Assembly (NCBI RefSeq): GCF_006716445.1
Contig: NZ_VFPA01000005.1
Coordinates: 434,001-498,000 of the forward strand
Length of the DNA stretch: 64,000 nucleotides
Reading direction: 5' to 3'
From: Pseudonocardia kunmingensis
Lineage (GTDB): Bacteria; Actinomycetota; Actinomycetes; Mycobacteriales; Pseudonocardiaceae
Each line of letters begins with the position of its first letter. Position 1 is the stretch's first letter. The translations under genes and the position numbers were made by a program. This document shows, piece after piece, positions 43,085 to 52,176 of this stretch. The notes beneath the pieces are model-generated. The model worked only from the letters and a program-made list of their open reading frames with translations. It made no database searches and was not told the origin of the DNA.

Positions 43085-43103
43085 AGTATAGATAGCGTTG
43101 CTA
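43085..43103. promoter_or_regulatory. MFS promoter with overlapping inverted repeat
   Basis: TATACT (minus strand, 43090-43085) is a -10 element 7 nt before the MFS GTG. Next to it TAGCGTTGCTA (43093-43103) is an inverted repeat (TAGC-gtt-GCTA) where a repressor could block the MFS promoter and perhaps the divergent phosphodiesterase promoter. Confidence 0.5.
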
Positions 43104-43136
43104 AGTACTTCCGTCGACGATCTGGAGAATGGGGCC

Positions 43137-43988
43137 GTGACGTCACCCACGCACACCCTGGTCCAGCTCACCGACCTGCACCTCGTCGCCGACGGCGAGG
43201 AGCTCCCCCACGGCGTCGACACGGCCGCGCTGCTCGAGCGGGCGCTGCGCGCCGTCGAGGAGGCGGGGTTCGCCCCGGACGCCCTCGTGCTCACCGGCGA
43301 CCTCACCGAGCACGGCCGCCCGCGGGAGTACCGGCGGCTGCGGGAGATCGTCGAGCCCGCCGCGCGACGGCTCGGGGCACCGCTCGTCTGGGCTGCCGGC
43401 AACCACGACGACCGCGCCGCGCTGCGCGAGCACCTGCTCGGGGAACCGCCCTCCGCCGAACCCCTCGACTCCGTGGTGCGCGTGGGCGACCTGCGGATCG
43501 TCGTGCTCGACAGCACGGTCCCGGGCCACCCCCACGGCGCGCTGCGGCCCGCTCAGCTGGAACGGCTGCGGGCCGAGCTGGCCGAGCCCGCGCCCGCGGG
43601 CACGGTGCTCGCGCTGCACCACCCGCCGCTGCCCAGCGCCGCGCCGCTCGCCGCCAGCATCCCGCTGCTGCGCCGGGAGGACCTCGCGGCCGCCATCGCG
43701 GGCACCGACGTGCGGCTGGTGCTGGCCGGGCACACGCACGTGGTGAGCGCGGGGACGCTCGGCGCCGTCCCGGTGTGGACCGGCGGGCCGCTCGCCACCG
43801 TCCTCGACGGGCTGGCACCCGGCGCCGCCCTGCGCGGACTGGCGGCGCCGTCGCTGAGCCGCATCGACCTGTTCGGCACCGACCTGATCACCACGAGCGT
43901 GCCGATCGATGCCCGGCGCATGAGCGACGTGGGGTCGGAGGAGATGGAACCGGCCCTGGAGGCCTTCCGCGCCGCCCTCGCCACCTGA
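43137..43988 (+). CDS. Metallophosphoesterase (class III cyclic-nucleotide phosphodiesterase-like)
   Basis: A 283-residue calcineurin-like enzyme with a dimetal site: D13-x-H15 in LTDLHL, GD at 54-55, GNH at 88-90, LHHPP, and GHTH near residue 200. This order matches CpdA/Rv0805-type phosphodiesterases that hydrolyse cAMP or other phosphodiesters. GTG 43137 has TGGAGA 10 nt upstream. Divergent from the MFS gene. Confidence 0.9.
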   Translation: MTSPTHTLVQLTDLHLVADGEELPHGVDTAALLERALRAVEEAGFAPDALVLTGDLTEHGRPREYRRLREIVEPAARRLGAPLVWAAGNHDDRAALREHLLGEPPSAEPLDSVVRVGDLRIVVLDSTVPGHPHGALRPAQLERLRAELAEPAPAGTVLALHHPPLPSAAPLAASIPLLRREDLAAAIAGTDVRLVLAGHTHVVSAGTLGAVPVWTGGPLATVLDGLAPGAALRGLAAPSLSRIDLFGTDLITTSVPIDARRMSDVGSEEMEPALEAFRAALAT

Positions 43989-43995
43989 CCGGTGC

Positions 43996-45138
43996 TCAGG
44001 GGGTGTCGAGCCAGCGCAGGATCTGCTCGGTGTGTTCGCCCACCTCCGGGATCGGGGTCAGCTTCGGCGGGTCGCTCTCCCACGTCAGCGGCGGCAGCAG
44101 CGTGCGGATCGGGCCGGCGGGCGAGCCGACCTCGGCCCAGCGCCGCCGTGCCGCCAGCTGCGGGTGCTCCAGCACCTCGGCCACCTCCCGGCGGCGGGCG
44201 GCGGCGATGCGGGCCCGCGCCAGCCGGTCCACCACCTCGGGTCCGGTGAGGCGCCCGAACACGTCGTCGATCTCGGCGTGCAGGTCCGGGCGGTGCGCCA
44301 CCCGCAGCGCGCCGGTGCGGAACCGCGCGTCGTCGGCCAGGTCGGGCCGGCGCAGCACCGTGGTGCAGAACGCCTGCCACTCGCGCTCGTTCTGGATCCC
44401 CAGCACGACCTCGGTGCCGTCGCCGGCCGCGAACGTGCCGTAGGGCGCGATCGCCGCGTGGCTGGTGCCGGTGCGCGGCGGCGGCGCCCCGCTCCCGGCC
44501 GTGTACTGCAGCGGGAAGCCCATCCACTCCACGAGCGCGTCGAACAGGCTGACCTCGACGTGCGAGCCGGTGCCGGTGCGCTCCCGGTCGTAGAGCGCGG
44601 TGAGGACGCCGGAGAACGCGTACATCCCGGCGCCGATGTCGGCGGCGGGGATGCCGCTCTTGGCCGGCTCGTCGGCGCTGCCGGTGACCGAGACGAGTCC
44701 GGCCTCGGACTGGATCAGCAGGTCGTAGGCCTTCGCGTCGCGGTAGGGCCCGTCCGGGCCGTAGCCGGAGATCGAGCAGGTGATCAGCCGCGGGTGGCGG
44801 GCCCGCAGCTCCTCGTGCCCGAGCCCGAGCCGCTCCGCCGCACCGGGCGCGAAGTTCTGCACGAACACGTCGGCCCGCTCCAGCAGCCGGGCCATCACCC
44901 CGTCGTCCGCCTTGAGGTCCAGCGCCAGGCTCTCCTTGGACCGGTTGAGCCAGACGAAGTGGCTCGACAGCCCGCGCACGGTGGTGTCGTAGTCGCGGGC
45001 GAAGTCCCCGCGGCCCGGCCTCTCGACCTTGATCACCCGGGCGCCGAGCTCGGCGAGCTGGCGGGTGGCGAACGGCGCGGCGACGGCCTGCTCGCAGGAG
45101 ACGACGACGATTCCTTCCAGGGGCAGCACGCCGCGCAT
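43996..45138 (-). CDS. CaiB/BaiF family CoA transferase
   Basis: A 380-residue class III CoA transferase. The catalytic Asp is D167 in IPAADIGAG. VIKVERPGRGDFARDYDT, WLNRSKESLALDLK and SGYGPDGPYRDAKAYDLLIQ are family motifs. It moves CoA between carboxylic acids; substrates are unknown. Two ATGs overlap (45141, 45138); the second has GGAGG at a better distance. Convergent with the phosphodiesterase gene, 7 bp apart. Confidence 0.92.
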   Translation of the reverse strand: MRGVLPLEGIVVVSCEQAVAAPFATRQLAELGARVIKVERPGRGDFARDYDTTVRGLSSHFVWLNRSKESLALDLKADDGVMARLLERADVFVQNFAPGAAERLGLGHEELRARHPRLITCSISGYGPDGPYRDAKAYDLLIQSEAGLVSVTGSADEPAKSGIPAADIGAGMYAFSGVLTALYDRERTGTGSHVEVSLFDALVEWMGFPLQYTAGSGAPPPRTGTSHAAIAPYGTFAAGDGTEVVLGIQNEREWQAFCTTVLRRPDLADDARFRTGALRVAHRPDLHAEIDDVFGRLTGPEVVDRLARARIAAARRREVAEVLEHPQLAARRRWAEVGSPAGPIRTLLPPLTWESDPPKLTPIPEVGEHTEQILRWLDTP

Positions 45139-45198
45139 CATGCCCTCCCGCGGAGGTGAGTAGGGTCGAGCGCTGCCCTCACCCCAAGGGAGAGCCTG

Positions 45199-46323
45199 TT
45201 GAAGATCGCGCACCTCGTGCCGACCCTGCACCCGGACGGGCCGGAGATCGGGCTGGTCGACCTGGCGGGCGCGGCACGGGAGGCCGGCCTGGAGCTCGTG
45301 GTCGTCGCCCTCGCCGCCACCTCGGACACCACGCAGGTCAGCGCCCTGCGCCGGCTCGACGTGCCCGTCGTCGAGCTCGGCCTCGCACGCTTCGACCCCC
45401 GCTCCGTGCCGCGCACGGCCGCGCAGCTGCGCCGCCACGGCGCGCAGCTCGTCCACACCCACCTGCCCCCCGCGGACGTCGTGGGCGCGGCCGCGGCCCT
45501 GCGCGCCCGGGTGCCCGCGGTGTCCACCTTGCACCGCATCGAGAACCTGCCTGCGGATCGCGGCGACCGCCTCAAGCGGTCCGCGCGGATCCTCGCCCGG
45601 CAGCGGTTCATGGCGCGCACGATCGCGATCTCGCAGGTGCAGCGCGAGTGGTACCGCGGGCTGTCCGGCTCGGGCCGCAACCTCGTCGTCGTCCCGAACG
45701 GCGTCACCGACCCCGGCCCGGCCGATCCCGAGCGGCGCCGCGACCGGCGGGCTGCGCTCGAGGTCGACGAGAAGGAGGTGCTGGTCGTCAGCGGCGCGCC
45801 GATGCGGCGCGGCCAGGGCCACGAGCTCCTCCTCGACGCGGTCGAGGCGCTCCCCGACCGGCTGCCGCTCGCGGTCGCGCTCGCGGGTGACGGGCCGCTG
45901 CTCCCGTGGCTGGAGTCGCGCGTCGACACCAGCGACGACCTCGCGGCGCGCGTCCGGTTCGTGCACCGCCGCCAGGACCTGTCGGGCCTGCTCGCCGCGG
46001 CCGACCTGGTGGTGCACACAGCGCGCTCCGGCGCCGCACCGACCGCGCTGCTGCGGGCGATGGCGGCCGGGGTGCCGCAGGTGGCCACCCGGGTCGGCGG
46101 CGTCCCCGAGATCGTGACGGCCGCGACCGGCGCCCTGGTCCCCCGGGACGCGGGCGCGCTCGCCGACGCCCTGGTCGACCTCGCCGAGGACCCGCGACGC
46201 CGCCTGCGGATGGCCGAGGCGTCGCGCGCGCGGTTCCTCGCCGAGTACGACGCGACCGCCTGGGCGCAGCGGCTGCGGGGCGTGTACGAGAACGTGCTGG
46301 CCGGCGTCGCCGCTCCCGCCTGA
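45199..46323 (+). CDS. Glycosyltransferase family 4-like
   Basis: A 374-residue GT-B glycosyltransferase. It begins MKIAHLVPTLHPDGPEIGLVDLAGAAREAG, with LVHTHLPPADVVGAAAAL in the first domain. The donor-binding second domain has VVSGAPMRRGQGHELLLDAVEAL, LAGDGPLLPWL and the APTALLRAMAAGVPQVATRVGGVPEIV motif with a glutamate near the usual sugar-nucleotide position. Probably builds a cell-wall or glycolipid sugar. TTG start after AAGGGAGAG. Confidence 0.9.
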   Translation: MKIAHLVPTLHPDGPEIGLVDLAGAAREAGLELVVVALAATSDTTQVSALRRLDVPVVELGLARFDPRSVPRTAAQLRRHGAQLVHTHLPPADVVGAAAALRARVPAVSTLHRIENLPADRGDRLKRSARILARQRFMARTIAISQVQREWYRGLSGSGRNLVVVPNGVTDPGPADPERRRDRRAALEVDEKEVLVVSGAPMRRGQGHELLLDAVEALPDRLPLAVALAGDGPLLPWLESRVDTSDDLAARVRFVHRRQDLSGLLAAADLVVHTARSGAAPTALLRAMAAGVPQVATRVGGVPEIVTAATGALVPRDAGALADALVDLAEDPRRRLRMAEASRARFLAEYDATAWAQRLRGVYENVLAGVAAPA

Positions 46324-46393
46324 GCACGGGGCCGCGGCCCGGTCGGCGATTCCGGTCGACGCCCGCCCCGCGGACGCGGCAGACTCGGGTCCC

Positions 46394-47623
46394 GTGCTGC
46401 ACACCGACGCGCTGCGCCCCGCCCCCGCTCCCGTCGACCTGCGCCCGGCGGTCGCCGCGGACCTCCCGGTGATCGCCGAGGTCGACGGCCGCGCCTTCGG
46501 GATGCACTACTCCGAGACCGACCTCGACGACGTCCGGCTGCTGTTCGAGCCCGACCGGTTCCTCCTGGCCCGGGACGGGGACGACACCGTCGTCGGCGTC
46601 ACCGGCTCCTTCCTCTTCGACGTGACCCTCCCCGGGGGCGGGAGCGTCGCGGCCGCGGGCGTCACGTGGGTGTCCGTGGCGGTGACGCACCGCCGTCGCG
46701 GGATCCTGCGGGCGATGCTCACCGCGCAGCACCGCGGCTTCGTCGCCGACGGGCTGGCGCTCTCCCTGCTGACCGCCAGTGAGGGCGGCATCTACGGCCG
46801 GTTCGGCTACGGGATCGCCACCGAGCACCGCGCGGTCGAGATCGACCGGCGGCGCGCCGCGCTCCGCGCGGACGTCGTGGATCCGGGCGGGGTGCGCGAG
46901 GTCGGCACCGCCGAGCTGCGCCGGCTCGCCCCGGACATCCACCGCCGGTGGGTGGCGCTCACCCCCGGCGCGCTCTCGCGCAGCGACGGCTGGTGGGACA
47001 CCCTGCTCGCCGACCGCGAGCACCAGCGCCACGGCGCCACACCGCTGTTCCACCTCGTCCACCCCGACGGGTACGTCTCCTACCGGCGCGACAACGCCAC
47101 CCGGACCTGCCGCATCGTCGAGGTGATCACCGCGAGCGACGAGGCGTACGTGGCCCTGTGGTCCACGGTGCTGGCCCTCGACCTGGTCGACACCGTCTCC
47201 TACCGCAAGATGGCCACCGCCGAGCCGCTGGCGCACCTGCTGGCCGACCCCCGGCAGCTGCGCACGGTCGAACAGCGCGACGGCATGTGGGCCCGGGTGC
47301 TCGACGTGCCCGCCGCCCTGGCCGCGCGCCGCTACGCGGTCGAGGTCGACGTGGTGCTCGACGTCCACGACCCCTTCCTGGACCGGGGCGGCCGGTTCCG
47401 CCTGCGCGGCGGCCCCGACGGCGCGGAGTGCGTGCCGGCCGACGGCGGCGCTCCGGTCGTCGGCGTCGGGATGGCGGCGCTGGGCACGCTCCTGCTCGGC
47501 GGCGGGCACGCGGGCGCGCTGGCCCGCGCGGGCCTGCTCGCGGCGGACGATCCGGCCGCGCTGCGCCGCCTCGACGCCGCGTTCCGCGCCGATCGCACCC
47601 CCCAGCACGGGACCGAGTTCTGA
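46394..47623 (+). CDS. eis: Eis-family N-acetyltransferase
   Basis: A 409-residue protein of the Eis type, which acetylates amines including aminoglycosides and peptides. An N-terminal GNAT domain (VTWVSVAVTHRRRGILRAMLT), a central GNAT-like domain and a C-terminal sterol-carrier-like domain are all recognisable. It ends in Phe, the carboxylate that serves catalysis in Eis. Length fits the family (about 400). GTG start. Confidence 0.9.
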   Translation: MLHTDALRPAPAPVDLRPAVAADLPVIAEVDGRAFGMHYSETDLDDVRLLFEPDRFLLARDGDDTVVGVTGSFLFDVTLPGGGSVAAAGVTWVSVAVTHRRRGILRAMLTAQHRGFVADGLALSLLTASEGGIYGRFGYGIATEHRAVEIDRRRAALRADVVDPGGVREVGTAELRRLAPDIHRRWVALTPGALSRSDGWWDTLLADREHQRHGATPLFHLVHPDGYVSYRRDNATRTCRIVEVITASDEAYVALWSTVLALDLVDTVSYRKMATAEPLAHLLADPRQLRTVEQRDGMWARVLDVPAALAARRYAVEVDVVLDVHDPFLDRGGRFRLRGGPDGAECVPADGGAPVVGVGMAALGTLLLGGGHAGALARAGLLAADDPAALRRLDAAFRADRTPQHGTEF

Positions 47624-47666
47624 CACCAGGCCGCATAGCCGTGCCGGCACCGGGTAGCCCCGGCCC

Positions 47667-48113
47667 ATGGCTTTCCAGGTGACCGAGGTGCAGCGCGTCC
47701 TCAAGGGCGCGGACTACCCGATGGACGGCAAGGAGCTCGCCGCGCTCGCGAAGAAGAACGGCGGCGGCGGCGACCTGGTCGACGCGCTGAAGGGCGTCGG
47801 CACGGCCAACGGCCCCAACGAGGTCATGAAGCAGCTCAAGGGCGACCTCGGGGGCTCCACCCCGGGCGGCAACGACGCCGACGAGCGGCGGTACAAGGAC
47901 GTCGAGGGCCCGTCGTTCCAGGTCAACGAGGTGCAGAAGCACCTCAAGGGCGCCGACTACCCGATGAGCGGCACGCAGCTCGCCGCGCTCGCGAAGAAGA
48001 ACGGCGCCGGCGACGACCTCGTCGACGCGCTGAAGGGCGTCGGCACCGCCAACGGCCCCAACGAGGTCATGAAGCAGCTCAAGGACCACCTCGGCGGGCG
48101 CCCCGACGCCTGA
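47667..48113 (+). CDS. Tandem DUF2795 protein
   Basis: A 148-residue protein made of two near-identical ~61-residue DUF2795 domains, residues ~3-62 and ~83-143, joined by a short acidic linker. Each has (V/Q)VLKGADYPM, LAALAKKNG and DALKGVGTANGPNEVMKQL. The second halves are almost identical at DNA level (47772-47840 versus 48015-48083, two differences in 69 bp). Function of DUF2795 is unknown; it is common in actinobacteria. Confidence 0.9.
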   Translation: MAFQVTEVQRVLKGADYPMDGKELAALAKKNGGGGDLVDALKGVGTANGPNEVMKQLKGDLGGSTPGGNDADERRYKDVEGPSFQVNEVQKHLKGADYPMSGTQLAALAKKNGAGDDLVDALKGVGTANGPNEVMKQLKDHLGGRPDA

Positions 48114-48164
48114 GGCGGGGCCCGGGGGCGGATTCCCGATCACCCGGACGGGGTAGAAGCGGCC

Positions 48165-49142
48165 ATGGTGCTCTTCGGCTTCCACGCCTCCCACGAGCAG
48201 GTCCACCCGAGCGCGCTGCTGGCGGCGGTGCGCCGCGCCGAGGACGCCGGGTTCGACGCGGCCATGTCGTCGGACCACATCTCCCCGTGGAGCGAACGCC
48301 AGGGCCAGTCGGCGTTCGCCTGGTCGTGGCTGGGCGCCGCGCTGCAGGTGACGGCGCTGCCGTTCGGCGTGGTCACAGCGCCGGGCCAGCGCTACCACCC
48401 GGCGATCGTCGCCCACGCCATCGGCACGCTCGCCGCGATGTACCCGGGCCGGTTCTGGGCCGCGCTGGGCACCGGCGAGGCGAGCAACGAGCACGTCACG
48501 GGCGATCCGTGGCCGCGCAAGGACGTCCGCAACGCCCGGTTGCGGGAGTGCGTCGAGGTGATCCGGGCGCTGCTGCGCGGCGAGGAGGTCAGCCACGACG
48601 GGCTCGTCCGCGTCGACCGCGCCCGGATCTGGACCCTGCCCGAGGAGCCCCCACCACTGGTCGGCGCGGCCGTGAGCGCCGCGACAGCACGGTGGTGCGC
48701 GGAGTGGGCCGACGGGCTGATCACGATCAACCAGCCCGTCGAGACGCTCCGCGAGATCGTGTCGGCGTACCGGGACGCGGGCGGGCGCGGCCGGCTGCAC
48801 CTGCAGGTGCACCTGTCCTGGGACCCGGACGCCGACCGGGCCGAGGCGCTCGCCCACGACCAGTGGCGCAGCAACGTCTTCCCCCCGCCCGCCTGCTGGG
48901 ACATCGACTCGGCCGCGGTGTTCGACGCGGTCTCGGCGCACGTCCCCCGCAGCGCGCTGCACGGCCCCGTGCTGATCTCCCACGACCTCGGTGCGCACAC
49001 CGCGCAGCTCGCCGAGTACGCGTCGCTGGGCTTCGACGAGATCGCCCTGCACCACGTCGGCAAGGAGCTCGCCGACCAGGAGGCGTTCGTCGACGCGTTC
49101 GGGGCGAAGGTCCTGCCCCAGCTGCGGGGGGCGGCGGCGTGA
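48165..49142 (+). CDS. F420/FMN-dependent LLM-class oxidoreductase (TIGR03885-like)
   Basis: A 325-residue luciferase-like TIM barrel. Motifs are FGFHASHEQ, FDAAMSSDHISPWSERQGQSAFAWSWLGAALQ, GVVTAPGQRYHPAIVAHAIGTLA and FWAALGTGEASNEHVTGDPWP. The last two are typical of F420-dependent glucose-6-phosphate-dehydrogenase-like enzymes and of the TIGR03885 group. Its stop overlaps the GTG of a GH13 gene, so the two are co-translated, as is usual for this family. Confidence 0.9.
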   Translation: MVLFGFHASHEQVHPSALLAAVRRAEDAGFDAAMSSDHISPWSERQGQSAFAWSWLGAALQVTALPFGVVTAPGQRYHPAIVAHAIGTLAAMYPGRFWAALGTGEASNEHVTGDPWPRKDVRNARLRECVEVIRALLRGEEVSHDGLVRVDRARIWTLPEEPPPLVGAAVSAATARWCAEWADGLITINQPVETLREIVSAYRDAGGRGRLHLQVHLSWDPDADRAEALAHDQWRSNVFPPPACWDIDSAAVFDAVSAHVPRSALHGPVLISHDLGAHTAQLAEYASLGFDEIALHHVGKELADQEAFVDAFGAKVLPQLRGAAA

Positions 49143-50728
49143 GGCTCACGCAGACCGGGGACCTGTGGTGGAAGAACGCCGTCGTCTACTGCCTCGACAT
49201 CGAGACGTTCGCCGACGGCGACGGCGACGGCCGCGGCGACATCCGCGGCCTCATCCAGCAGATCGACCACCTCGACCGGCTGGGCGTCACGTGCCTGTGG
49301 CTGATGCCGTTCTTCCCCACCCCCGACCGCGACGACGGCTACGACATCGTCGACTTCTACGGCGTGGACCCGCGCCTGGGATCCCTCGGCGACATGGTCG
49401 AGCTGGTCCGCACCGCCCGGGACCGCGGGATGCGGGTGATCGCGGACCTCGTCGTCAACCACACGTCGGCCCAGCACCCCTGGTTCCAGGACGCGCGCCG
49501 CAGCCGCGACTCGCGCTACCGCGACTGGTACGTCTGGCAGGACGAGCCGCCCGCCGACGGCCCGCAGGGGATCGTGTTCCCCGACCAGGAGACCAGCGTC
49601 TGGAACTACGACGAGGAAGCGGGCCAGTACTACCTGCACCGGTTCTACTCCCACCAGCCCGACCTGAACGTCGCCAACCCGGCGGTCCGCGACGAGATCG
49701 CCCGGGTCATGGGTTTCTGGATGCAGCTGGGCCTGTCGGGGTTCCGCGTCGACGCGGTGCCGTTCCTGCTCGAGACCTCGGGCCAGGACGACGCGACCGC
49801 GCTGCCCGACCCGCACGACTACCTCGCCGACCTCGGCGCCTTCCTGCGCCGGCGCAACGGTGAGGCCGTGCTGCTCGGGGAGGTGAACCTGTCCTACCCC
49901 GAGACGATGGCGTTCTTCGGCCACGACGGCGGCGGGGGCGCCACCCGGGAGCTGACGATGTGCTTCGACTTCATCGGCATGCAGCAGCTCTACCTGTCGC
50001 TGGCCCGCGGCGACGCCGAACCCCTCGCCGAGACCCTGCGGGGGCGCCCCGCCCCGCCCGAGGACGGGCAGTGGGCCACGTTCGTGCGCAACCACGACGA
50101 GCTGACGCTGGACAAGCTCACCGACGCCCAGCGCCAGGAGGTGTTCGCCGCCTTCGGCCCCGACGAGGACATGCAGCTCTACGGTCGCGGTCTGCGCCGC
50201 CGCCTCCCCCCGATGCTCGGCGACGACCAGCGGCGCATCCGGATGGTCTACAGCTTGTTGTTCAGCCTGCCCGGCACGCCGGTGCTCTACTACGGCGAGG
50301 AGATCGGGATGGCCGAGGACCTGAGCCTGCCCGGCCGCTTCGCGGTGCGCTCGGACATGGACTGGGCCGCCACGCGGGACCAGCAGGCCGACCCCGGTTC
50401 GCTGCTGCACTGGATGCGCCTGCTCGTCGAGAGCTACCGCGCCTGCCCGGAGCTGGCCTGGGGCCGGTGCACGGTGCTCGACCCCGGCCCGGATGCGCGC
50501 GGGGTGTTCGCGCACCGCTGCGACGCGGAGGGCGCCGCGGTGGTGGTGCTGCACCACTTCGCCGACGCCGAGGTCGAGGTCGCACCCGTGCTCACCGGCC
50601 TCGCGGGCACGCACCTGCACGACGTCCTCGACCCGCGCGCCGAGCCCGTGCCCGTCGACGCCGACGGCCGCATGGCACTGACCCTGCCGCCCTACGGCTG
50701 CCGCTGGCTGCGCGCGGCGGACGGCTGA
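49139..50728 (+). CDS. GH13 alpha-amylase family, trehalose-synthase-like
   Basis: A 529-residue GH13 enzyme. The catalytic residues are D205 (GFRVDAVPF), E248 (LLGEVN) and D320 (RNHDELTL), with DGYDIVDFYGVDPRLGS and LVVNHTSAQHPWFQ before them. The segments resemble trehalose synthase TreS (maltose to trehalose), but it lacks the long C-terminal and maltokinase parts. GTGA overlap with the F420 gene. Intracellular; no signal peptide. Confidence 0.9.
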   Translation: MRLTQTGDLWWKNAVVYCLDIETFADGDGDGRGDIRGLIQQIDHLDRLGVTCLWLMPFFPTPDRDDGYDIVDFYGVDPRLGSLGDMVELVRTARDRGMRVIADLVVNHTSAQHPWFQDARRSRDSRYRDWYVWQDEPPADGPQGIVFPDQETSVWNYDEEAGQYYLHRFYSHQPDLNVANPAVRDEIARVMGFWMQLGLSGFRVDAVPFLLETSGQDDATALPDPHDYLADLGAFLRRRNGEAVLLGEVNLSYPETMAFFGHDGGGGATRELTMCFDFIGMQQLYLSLARGDAEPLAETLRGRPAPPEDGQWATFVRNHDELTLDKLTDAQRQEVFAAFGPDEDMQLYGRGLRRRLPPMLGDDQRRIRMVYSLLFSLPGTPVLYYGEEIGMAEDLSLPGRFAVRSDMDWAATRDQQADPGSLLHWMRLLVESYRACPELAWGRCTVLDPGPDARGVFAHRCDAEGAAVVVLHHFADAEVEVAPVLTGLAGTHLHDVLDPRAEPVPVDADGRMALTLPPYGCRWLRAADG

Positions 50729-50771
50729 AACCCGGCCCGGGGCGGCGCGGATCGCCCTAAGCTCGCGGGCT

Positions 50772-51713
50772 GTGCCCGATGCCGCGCCGCCGCCCGCCGC
50801 CACCCCGCTCGCACCGGTCCCCCGCCTCGACGCCGCCGCGCTCGTCGCCGCGCTGCGCGCGCACACCGGGGAGGAGTTCGAGCTGGTCGGGCCCCTGCCC
50901 GGCGGGCAGGTGGGGGCCGCGCTCGTGCGGCGCCCTGGCCGTCGCGAGGAGGTCCTCACGCACTGGGGCGGCGCCTCGGACGCGACGTGGGCGCGCGTCG
51001 CGCGCACCGGCGCCCTGCTCGAACGCGCCCGCGACGCGGGGATCCCCGCGCCCCGCTACGCGCTGGTGGCCCGGCTGCCCGAGCGCATCGCGGTCGTGCA
51101 GGAGCGGCTGCCCGGGGAGCCGCCCACCCGCGTCGACCTCGCGCTCGTCCAGGAGATGGTGGCGATCGCCGGGCGCGGGGCGGGGCTGCTGCGCGAACGC
51201 CGCGACGTCCCGGCCGCCGAGCTGCACCTGCTGCGCAGCGGCCCCGGTTTCTGCCTGCACGAGTCGCTCGCGCAGTACGACGAGCGCACCCGCCGCCTGC
51301 TCGACCTCGTCCGCCGCATCGGCACCGGCCACGCGTCGCGGATGGCGGGCGACGACCTCGTGCACCTCGACTTCCACCCCGGCAACGTCCTGGTCGACCG
51401 CACCGGCACGGTCACCGGCGTCATCGACTGGGACTCGGTCGGCCGCGGAGACCACCGCTTCGCCCTGGTCACCCTGCGCTTCGACCTCGCGGTCCCCGGC
51501 ACGGGCGCCGCCGACCGCTCGGCGCGCGCGGCCGCCACCCGCTGGCTGGACAACCGCATCGACGACCTGTTCGGCGCCTCGCCCGACGGCGCGGCCACCC
51601 TGCGGGCCTACTGGGCGCACATGGGCCTGCGGCAGGTGGACTGGGCCATCCGCCACCACGGCCCCGACGACGTCGACCGCTGGCTGACGGTGGCGGCCGC
51701 GCGGCTGGCGTAG
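50772..51713 (+). CDS. Aminoglycoside-phosphotransferase-fold kinase
   Basis: A 313-residue APH/choline-kinase-fold protein. The catalytic loop is HLDFHPGNVLVD (H198, D200, N205) and the metal-binding motif VIDWDSVG follows. N-lobe strands are less clear and the usual Lys is not obvious. Substrate unknown. GTG start 8 nt after TAAGCT (50758-50763), suggesting a leaderless message. Confidence 0.85.
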   Translation: MPDAAPPPAATPLAPVPRLDAAALVAALRAHTGEEFELVGPLPGGQVGAALVRRPGRREEVLTHWGGASDATWARVARTGALLERARDAGIPAPRYALVARLPERIAVVQERLPGEPPTRVDLALVQEMVAIAGRGAGLLRERRDVPAAELHLLRSGPGFCLHESLAQYDERTRRLLDLVRRIGTGHASRMAGDDLVHLDFHPGNVLVDRTGTVTGVIDWDSVGRGDHRFALVTLRFDLAVPGTGAADRSARAAATRWLDNRIDDLFGASPDGAATLRAYWAHMGLRQVDWAIRHHGPDDVDRWLTVAAARLA

Positions 51714-51732
51714 CGCCGGGGCGTCAGCCGGC

Positions 51733-51987
51733 CTAGTACAGCGCCCGGTTCCGCAGGAGCACCTCGTACTGAGCGACCGGGAAGTCCCACCCCCAGTGCT
51801 CCATGTGGTCCGCCCGGTCGGCGAACGCATCGTGCATCGTCGTCGCCTTGATCGACACCTCGTGCGGACCGGACGCCAGCCGGAGAGTGCACCACCCGTA
51901 TCGGAACTCGAGTGCCACCCCGAGCTCCGGAAGGTCGCTCGATTCCGGAGAACCGCGGGCAACAGAGCCTGACCCGGCGCTCACCAT
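51733..51987 (-). CDS. Small unknown protein
   Basis: An 84-residue protein of unusual make-up for this genome: FRYGWCTLRLASGPHEVSIKA and MHDAFADRADHMEHWGWDF contain several Trp, His, Tyr and Met. This reads like a real folded protein and not a GC shadow. ATG 51987 has a GGA six nt upstream. No family recognised. It lies 51 bp before an insertion sequence. Confidence 0.65.
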   Translation of the reverse strand: MVSAGSGSVARGSPESSDLPELGVALEFRYGWCTLRLASGPHEVSIKATTMHDAFADRADHMEHWGWDFPVAQYEVLLRNRALY

Positions 51988-52038
51988 GATTTCCAGATTA
52001 TCAGTTGTTCAAGCCCCGCGACAGCTCTGCCAATCATT

Positions 52039-52052
52039 GAGGTGATCTCAGC
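52039..52052. repeat. Left terminal inverted repeat of the IS
   Basis: GAGGTGATCTCAGC; matches the right end perfectly over 14 bp (15 if a preceding T is counted). Confidence 0.9.
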
Positions 52053-52176
52053 AAGATCGACTGCGTGATCCCGCGATGGGGTGTGCTGGCGCCGCGGAGC
52101 ATGGCCCCGGAGATGGGCGTGGGGCCCGCTGGTAGAAGAACGCTCGCCAAAGTCGATCTTCACCAGAGGACCCCAC

